DNA of 64,000 nucleotides, from positions 434,001 through 498,000 of the forward strand of contig CBDICY010000032.1 of assembly GCA_965277445.1 (NCBI GenBank), in the 5' to 3' direction. Both the position numbers and the translations under genes were made by a program. This stretch comes from JAFMDF01 sp965277445. GTDB taxonomy: Bacteria; Bacteroidota; Bacteroidia; Chitinophagales; Saprospiraceae. The notes below the pieces were generated by a model. It had not been told where the DNA came from. It saw nothing but the letters and a program-made list of their open reading frames with translations, and made no database searches. Shown piece by piece: positions 59,505-64,000 of this stretch (positions are counted from its first letter, which is position 1; each line of letters begins with the position of its first letter).

Positions 59505-59849
59505 ATGAGTAAGTTTCAAGCAGCACTAGACCTTTACACTAAAGAATTAAAGGACAAAGCAGGCGTAACCGCTGATGCTGATTTATTAAAAGCCGTGACC
59601 AAAGCTTGTGGTCCAGCTATTTATAACGAAGATTCTTGCAGAGTGTCAACTTCTGACCCTGTAGAATTGGAAAGAGTAAAGAAAAACTTCCTAATCAAAA
59701 AATTAGGCTTATCTGACGGTCCTGCTTTAGATGCAGCGATGAAAGAAGTTGGTGAGCAATTAGGCAAATCTAACAGAAACAAATACAGAGGTATGTTCTA
59801 CTACCTTTTGACAAAGAAATTTGGCAAAGAATCTGTATTCGCTAAGTAA
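59505..59849 (+). CDS. DUF2853 family protein
   Basis: 114 aa, cytoplasmic, helical. Matches the DUF2853 family over its whole length: SKFQAALDLYTKELKDKAGV, ACGPAIYNEDSCRVSTSDP and NRNKYRGMFYYLLTKKF. Family function unknown. Monocistronic, with a strong terminator. Confidence 0.85.
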   Translation: MSKFQAALDLYTKELKDKAGVTADADLLKAVTKACGPAIYNEDSCRVSTSDPVELERVKKNFLIKKLGLSDGPALDAAMKEVGEQLGKSNRNKYRGMFYYLLTKKFGKESVFAK

Positions 59850-60204
59850 TTTTCATTAATTACGAACTATATAAAGCGGCTATTTCCCTTGGGAGGTAGC
59901 CGCTTTTTAAGTCAATTCACGCTATTCCCTTCTTCACGTCTTTCTTATTTCCGACAAACTCACTTCTCTTATCAGCCTAGTTCACTACACCAAACTACTA
60001 TTCTACAGTTTCTTACATACTAAAATAATTTATCATCTGTTTTTATCACCGAAGTTTACATCCTAGAAATTAATAAAATACCTCAAGTCTCATTCATTAT
60101 TAACCAAACTCGATCCCACATCCTATTGATTTAAAAAACGGGTACGGGAAGGAAAAGTGATCCCATTTAATGGGCTATTACCTTTTGAGTTAAAATCATT
60201 AAAA
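59850..60204. other. 355-bp gap with terminator
   Basis: Contains the terminator at 59873-59908; after it only featureless AT-rich sequence up to the next gene. Confidence 0.5.
59873..59908 (+). terminator. terminator after DUF2853 gene
   Basis: 10-bp stem AAAGCGGCTA / TAGCCGCTTT (59873-59882 / 59897-59906) capped by a second inner stem, then T-run. Confidence 0.85.
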
Positions 60205-61170
60205 ATGTCTAATTTAAGTAATCCTTCCAAGAACAGTAATACTGGCTTTAAAATAGGAATCGCTATTTTAAGTTTATTTCTTTTAGCTGCTGTTGGCGGT
60301 ATTTATCATTTCAGCAATGAATCTAATATTCAAGCACACAAAACGGTTCAGTTAAAATCAGAATTATCCGAGTTAAATGATGAAAAATTAGGTTTAGAAG
60401 CAGAAGTCAGCCAATTGACCACTAATTATGATACAGAAACTGAAAAAAATACAGCATTAGAGGTAAAGATTGCGGATGCGGAAGCTAAAATAAAAGGATT
60501 GAAAGGAAGGATTTACCGAATCAAAAAAGAACTTTCCGAAACGAAAGTGAGCAATGAGGAAATGCAACAACGCATTGCATCGCTTAATACTTCCAAAGAA
60601 GAACTATTTGCAGAAATTGCAGCTTTGCAAACTAACAATAAAGACTTGACCGCAGCTAAAGAATCTTTAAATGTAGAGTTAACGGTAGTCAATGAAGAGA
60701 ATACGCAACTAACGGCACAAATCGAAGCTTTGAATGCCCAAAATACGAAGATGCAAGCAAGGTTATTCACTTTGGCGCCAGCAGGTTTTCAAGCAACGGG
60801 TTTTCAAGTTCAAGTAGCAGGTAGAAAGGAAAAGTTGACCTCGAAGGCAAAGCAAGCTAGGGCGATTAAAGTCAATTTTGATTTAGCCAATATTCCAACA
60901 GCATTGCAAAAGGAACACGAGATTTATTTAGTGGTAACGGACGGAGAAGGCATTCCTGTTAAAAAAATAGCTTCTACTCCAATGGGTGTTCCAACTGCAG
61001 ATGGAGAATTAAAAGTAGAAGTTGCGGGTATGGAAACCATTGCTTTAGACGCCAACCAAAAAATAAGTATGGCTTTTCAACCAACGGACAAGATGGATGC
61101 AGGACTATACAATGTGGCGCTTTGGTCAAATGCAGGTTACTTAGGTTCAACTGCCTTTAGTTTAAGGTAA
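60205..61170 (+). CDS. membrane-anchored coiled-coil protein
   Basis: 321 aa from ATG 60205. One membrane helix near the N-terminus (about 15-33, KIGIAILSLFLLAAVGGIY), a long coiled coil (about 45-190, for example LKSELSELNDEKLGLEAEVS), then a C-terminal beta-rich domain about 200-321 (FQVQVAGRKEKLTSKAKQAR; MDAGLYNVALWSNAGYLGST) outside the membrane. No family recognised; resembles cell-surface or envelope spacers. GTG 60157 was rejected as start. Confidence 0.75.
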   Translation: MSNLSNPSKNSNTGFKIGIAILSLFLLAAVGGIYHFSNESNIQAHKTVQLKSELSELNDEKLGLEAEVSQLTTNYDTETEKNTALEVKIADAEAKIKGLKGRIYRIKKELSETKVSNEEMQQRIASLNTSKEELFAEIAALQTNNKDLTAAKESLNVELTVVNEENTQLTAQIEALNAQNTKMQARLFTLAPAGFQATGFQVQVAGRKEKLTSKAKQARAIKVNFDLANIPTALQKEHEIYLVVTDGEGIPVKKIASTPMGVPTADGELKVEVAGMETIALDANQKISMAFQPTDKMDAGLYNVALWSNAGYLGSTAFSLR

Positions 61171-61174
61171 AACC

Positions 61175-61220
61175 ATTATCAATTATGAATTGCCAGTTCG
61201 ACAAAACTGGCAATTCATAA
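61175..61220. repeat. heptamer stutter forming a perfect 16-bp hairpin after a stop
   Basis: ATTATCA, ATTATGA and ATTGCCA in 7-base register; 61183-61198 pairs perfectly with 61205-61220, 6-nt loop. It starts 5 bases after the stop of the coiled-coil gene but lacks a T-run. Confidence 0.65.
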
Positions 61221-61325
61221 CCGAAAACAAGTAGCTCGAAACGATTAACCCGTAATTCATAATCAGAATAATTTTGGAACTATTCACATAATACATTGCT
61301 TTGTTCATGAGCAATAATCGACGAA

Positions 61326-61360
61326 CCCGAAGCTTAGTGGGATAAGCTTCGGGCTTTTTT
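61326..61360 (+). terminator. terminator after coiled-coil protein gene
   Basis: Perfect 11-bp stem CCCGAAGCTTA / TAAGCTTCGGG, 6-nt loop, six-T run. Confidence 0.85.
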
Positions 61361-61480
61361 ATTTTAGTAGATATCCGAAAGAAGGGCATTATTTTTGTTT
61401 TATGCTTAATCCCTAGTCTATCATTACTTTCCATTAAAGGCATTTTCTATTTTTTAAATTGTTTACTCAAAATGCTCCTT

Positions 61481-62128
61481 ATGAAAAATTTAGCCACGCT
61501 ATCCTTTGTTTTATTGTTTGCCATGAGTGCCCTATCCCTTACTTTTCCTACGGAATCACAAAAAAGGACTACTGATAAGTTATCAACTGATTATCCCCAA
61601 AATTGTGTGTATACGTATGTTTTAGAAGCTCAAAAAGGGGTATTTACCGTCTCTTTATTATCCAATCAAACGATTAAATCGCCTTTTAATACGACGGCAA
61701 CGGCACAAGTTACGCTCAAAGTTCCCACAGGTGGTTTTCAAGTCGCCAATTTAAAAAATCTAATAGAAGGGGTAGAGTTTAATGAAAATGGTCGCTCTAA
61801 TGCGCCATCAGAAGCGCCTACATTTGATTATATCGTTTTTGGGCTAGCTAGTATTGGCACTAGAAATATCACTTATACAAAAGATACTAAAATTCCTTTG
61901 TTCTCTTTTGAAAATAGCGGGGAGTGTACAGGGAATCTTATTTATTTAATGGAAAATTATAGCGATCCTTTTTATCCACCCAATAGCCAGAAGGCAAATG
62001 TTAGTCAGCAAATTACGGTGGCGCAAACTGGGTCGGATTTATCTATTATTTGTAATGATAGTCGGGCTATTTCTGATTGTGGTGAGAAGTTGAAAAGGAG
62101 GAAGAAACGGAAAAAAGCAAAATCATAA
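61481..62128 (+). CDS. secreted protein with cohesin-like domain
   Basis: 215 aa from ATG 61481 (ATG 61472 is an alternative). Signal peptide about 1-20 (LSFVLLFAMSALSLTFP). The body is beta-rich with landmarks VTLKVPTGGFQVANL, YIVFGLASIGTRNITY and LFSFENSGECTGNLIYL, like cohesin-type domains of large T9SS surface proteins; the last part is a very basic tail (KLKRRKKRKKAKS). No T9SS sorting domain is seen, so export route is unclear. Function unknown. Confidence 0.7.
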   Translation: MKNLATLSFVLLFAMSALSLTFPTESQKRTTDKLSTDYPQNCVYTYVLEAQKGVFTVSLLSNQTIKSPFNTTATAQVTLKVPTGGFQVANLKNLIEGVEFNENGRSNAPSEAPTFDYIVFGLASIGTRNITYTKDTKIPLFSFENSGECTGNLIYLMENYSDPFYPPNSQKANVSQQITVAQTGSDLSIICNDSRAISDCGEKLKRRKKRKKAKS

Positions 62129-62133
62129 AGAAT

Positions 62134-62170
62134 GATGAACGATGAATGATAAACGATGAATTCGTCAAAA
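62134..62170. repeat. heptamer stutter repeat, GATGAAY words with TCGTCAAAA tail
   Basis: GATGAAC, GATGAAT, GATAAAC and GATGAAT in strict 7-base register, then TCGTCAAAA. It starts 6 bases after the stop codon; the array and tail match 45494-45530. Confidence 0.75.
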
Positions 62171-62223
62171 TAAATAACTTTTAAGGTTGGACTAATATTA
62201 ATTTAAGGTTACTTTCCTTACTG

Positions 62224-62262
62224 CAAAATGCTTTCAAGACATTACATCTTGAAAGCATTTTG
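62224..62262 (+). terminator. hairpin downstream of cohesin-like gene
   Basis: Perfect 16-bp stem 62224-62239 / 62247-62262, 7-nt loop; short T-rich tail (TCGTTTT). Confidence 0.7.
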
Positions 62263-62328
62263 TCGTTTTAGGCTATTATTTTCTAGCATTAAATATTGTT
62301 TTCTTTACAAAAAATACATTTTTAGTTA

Positions 62329-62397
62329 CAAAAAGTAATATTTACTTGCATTAAAGTAAAACAAACTTTACATTTGTAATATATACTTTACTTTTTG
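62329..62397 (+). promoter_or_regulatory. promoter with flanking inverted AAAGTA/TACTTT operator-like sites
   Basis: TTG (62346-62348), 20-base spacer and TACATTTG (62369-62376) form a consensus promoter. CAAAAAGTAA at 62329-62338 and TTACTTTTTG at 62388-62397 are perfect inverses on either side. AAGTAA/TTACTT (62333-62347) and TAAAGT/ACTTTA (62352-62370) are further inverted pairs inside. Such an array fits binding by the XRE regulator encoded downstream (inference). Confidence 0.6.
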
Positions 62398-62420
62398 ACA
62401 ATAACCAAATACTTTTCACA

Positions 62421-62831
62421 ATGAAAATTAAACTTTTGCCTAATTATTTTAAATGGATTGGATTGGTATTATTCTTTGCAGGAGGAATACCTAGTTTTTT
62501 TGATGGTTACAATGATTATGGTACTAATCAAATTGAAAACCCTTATTCATTTTCAGACCAAGTTATTTTAATTGCATCAATTATTTCTTTATTAGGAATG
62601 ATTATTTACGCACTCTCTAAAGAAAAAATTGAAGATGAATACATAAACATTTTAAGATGGGAATCCGCCACTACTTCTTTCTTTATATCTTTTGTAATTG
62701 TTATTATCAATATCATTATATATGGAGTTAAGGACCTAATCGATGCCCAATTTATTATGGAATTACAGTTATTACTATATCTAATCATCTTCTTTTTTAA
62801 GAAAAGGGGCAATCTGGAGGAATTAGATTAA
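62421..62831 (+). CDS. small membrane protein, member A of a paralogous pair
   Basis: 136 aa with about four hydrophobic helices (about 12-29, 48-66, 87-106, 111-128). Shares LPNYFKWIGL near the start, an ENP word, and the cytoplasmic motif ALSKEKIEDE (about 66-75) with the next gene, so the two are paralogues. Not a family I can name; small membrane proteins of this layout often sit beside a short XRE regulator in Bacteroidota. AT-rich. First gene of a three-gene cassette with a consensus promoter. Confidence 0.72.
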   Translation: MKIKLLPNYFKWIGLVLFFAGGIPSFFDGYNDYGTNQIENPYSFSDQVILIASIISLLGMIIYALSKEKIEDEYINILRWESATTSFFISFVIVIINIIIYGVKDLIDAQFIMELQLLLYLIIFFFKKRGNLEELD

Positions 62832-62940
62832 CTATTTAAAATCAATAAAACGAACTGCCTGATACTATTTTATTTATTACAAATATTGATTGTTTTGCTA
62901 AATAATCTCCTTTAATTTTCAACACCTAAAACCTTACAAA

Positions 62941-63330
62941 ATGAATATTCAAGTTTTGCCTAATATTTTTAAAAAAATTGGTTTATTTCTTTTCCTTCTT
63001 GGCCCTATTAGCCATTTTGTATGGGGGCTAGCTTTTCCATTTCATAATAATGAAAATCCTGAATTAACTAGCTTTTGGAGATTGGCAATAGATACACTAT
63101 CATTATTGGGCGTTATTATTTTCTTCCTATCAAAAGAAAAAATAGAAGATGAATTAATCAAACAAATTAGGTTAGAGGCTATGAGTAAAGCTTTTGTTGC
63201 AATAGGTATTTATTTATTAGTAACACAGTTTATACCAAACTATACAACCACTCCTAGTTATATATTTTTTCTACAAGTAGCATTTTTCTTCGCTATATAT
63301 TACTCAAAAAAAAGAAGCTTCGACTTATGA
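62941..63330 (+). CDS. small membrane protein, member B of a paralogous pair
   Basis: 129 aa with four hydrophobic segments. LPNIFKKIGLFLF at the start, ENP, and FLSKEKIEDE mirror the preceding gene. 109 bases after member A. Its stop overlaps the XRE start by 4 bases (ATGA), so it is translationally coupled to the regulator. Function unknown. Confidence 0.74.
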   Translation: MNIQVLPNIFKKIGLFLFLLGPISHFVWGLAFPFHNNENPELTSFWRLAIDTLSLLGVIIFFLSKEKIEDELIKQIRLEAMSKAFVAIGIYLLVTQFIPNYTTTPSYIFFLQVAFFFAIYYSKKRSFDL

Positions 63331-63527
63331 AAAACATGATAAAAGTAGAGCGAGCCCGCCACGATTTAACACAGGCGGACCTCGCAGAAAAGATACAAGT
63401 TTCTCGACAAACCATTCATGCGATTGAAAAAGGGAAGTTTGTACCTTCGACTGTTTTGGCTTTAAAAATGGCGCGCTTTTTTAAAATAAAAGTAGAAGAG
63501 TTGTTTATGTTGGAGGAGGGAGATTAA
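63327..63527 (+). CDS. short XRE-family regulator (YozG-like)
   Basis: 66 aa, a bare helix-turn-helix: RARHDLTQADLAEKIQVSRQ, then TIHAIEKGKFVPSTVLALKM and a closing KVEELFMLEEGD. These short regulators usually control the membrane-protein gene next to them. Overlaps member B by 4 bases. Likely autorepressor acting at 62329-62397 (inference). Confidence 0.9.
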   Translation: MKNMIKVERARHDLTQADLAEKIQVSRQTIHAIEKGKFVPSTVLALKMARFFKIKVEELFMLEEGD

Positions 63528-63573
63528 CACAAGTTCAAGTATCTGATAATTTGAAATTATCTGATACTTTCGC

Positions 63574-63897
63574 TTATTGCATACGCATGGTTTTTATGTC
63601 TATCAATTCCTCAAAGCCTTGACAATCCATTGATTTTTCGTAGGACAGACAGACGGGAATAAATAAACCATTTACAAAACTGGTATCTGCAATGACTATA
63701 TTTTCAGGTAGGGTAAAAGTACGAAGGGTGTCCTCGCCAATTTCTATCCAATAACCACTACAACAAGCACACTTACGAAAATCTAAACCGATAATAACGC
63801 CAGATTCTAGGTTATCAGGGCAATCATTTTGTGCTTCTTTGCCACAAGCAAAGCAACATAAAAGAACAATAAATAATGCGATAATTTGTAGTCTCAT
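63574..63897 (-). CDS. small predicted lipoprotein
   Basis: 107 aa from ATG 63897 (MRLQIIALFIVLLCCFACGK), a lipoprotein signal with the lipobox FAC. The mature part has a KCACCSGYW motif (about 44-52) and ends LIDIKTMRMQ. No family recognised. The frame extends upstream to 63963, but only the 63897 start gives a proper signal peptide. Confidence 0.72.
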   Translation of the reverse strand: MRLQIIALFIVLLCCFACGKEAQNDCPDNLESGVIIGLDFRKCACCSGYWIEIGEDTLRTFTLPENIVIADTSFVNGLFIPVCLSYEKSMDCQGFEELIDIKTMRMQ

Positions 63898-64000
63898 AAT
63901 TATTTTCTTGTAGAGACTACTACAATGGAGGAATAGGTTGGGTAACGTAGCTTGAAAATTCATTTCTAAAAAAAATAACTAGTGGTTAGTCAATGTTGAA

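Larger units (their letters stand above)
61171..61480. other. 310-bp gap with two hairpins
   Basis: Holds the stuttered hairpin 61175-61220 and the terminator 61326-61360; no other feature. Confidence 0.5.

Noticed and set aside
1226..62170. Heptamer arrays as CRISPR
   Set aside because: Units are 6-8 bases without spacers, vary from site to site, and no cas gene is present.

Overview
The window is low-GC chromosomal DNA from a member of the Bacteroidota, most probably a Saprospiraceae-like lineage. The reasons are type IX secretion C-terminal domains on two large secreted proteins, a FecR / SusC-like TonB receptor / DUF4249 cluster, LytTR and RprXY-like two-component systems, promoters of the TTG-N17-23-TAnnTTTG type, few Shine-Dalgarno sequences, and the Bacteroidota form of YbeY. 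The family-level assignment is inference.

Layout. 1-11.8 kb: end of a YtcJ-like amidohydrolase, an XRE/ScfR-type regulator, a secreted seven-blade propeller protein, an unrecognised 467-aa protein, a PspC/PadR pair and a crotonase. 11.8-15.3 kb: tRNA-Leu(GAG), pnp and rpsO. 15.4-21.1 kb: a methyltransferase, a secreted RidA-domain protein, a histidine kinase and response regulator, and two small membrane proteins. 21.2-24.7 kb: beta-oxidation genes, in which the thiolase homologue has lost its catalytic residues. 25-31.3 kb: a glycosyltransferase fragment-like gene, sucC and a LytTR cassette with translationally coupled small genes. 31.7-35.3 kb: a tandem CbbX-like AAA+ protein and a DUF4197 lipoprotein. 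35.3-40.3 kb: DUF4249, TonB receptor and FecR, with no sigma factor. 41-45 kb: an RsbW-like kinase, ybeY and a sortilin-like secreted protein. 46-51.5 kb: prs, an NfeD/flotillin pair, a small membrane ORF, a MITE-like element and a DUF192 protein. 52-59.3 kb: a TPR protein, an SNF transporter, a 2OG-Fe(II) oxygenase, a Cys-rich secreted protein and a second kinase/regulator pair. 59.5-64 kb: small genes, including a two-membrane-protein plus XRE cassette.

Most of the window is housekeeping and envelope biology. The strongest unexplained signal is between the genes. About 25 intergenic sites carry short degenerate arrays with a strict 7-nt period (sometimes 6 or 8). Many start within a few bases of a stop codon, and many are paired with an inverted array that would make a long imperfect hairpin. 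Different sites use different unit words, but some words recur at distant sites (GATGAAY, AGGTATC, GRGTTRC, TCTGACT, TTGAAAA). A separate 201-bp element at 50190-50390 has perfect 18-bp terminal inverted repeats, a 12-bp direct repeat on each side and internal stem-loops, and looks like a MITE. No CRISPR array, prophage, complete insertion sequence or rRNA operon was seen.
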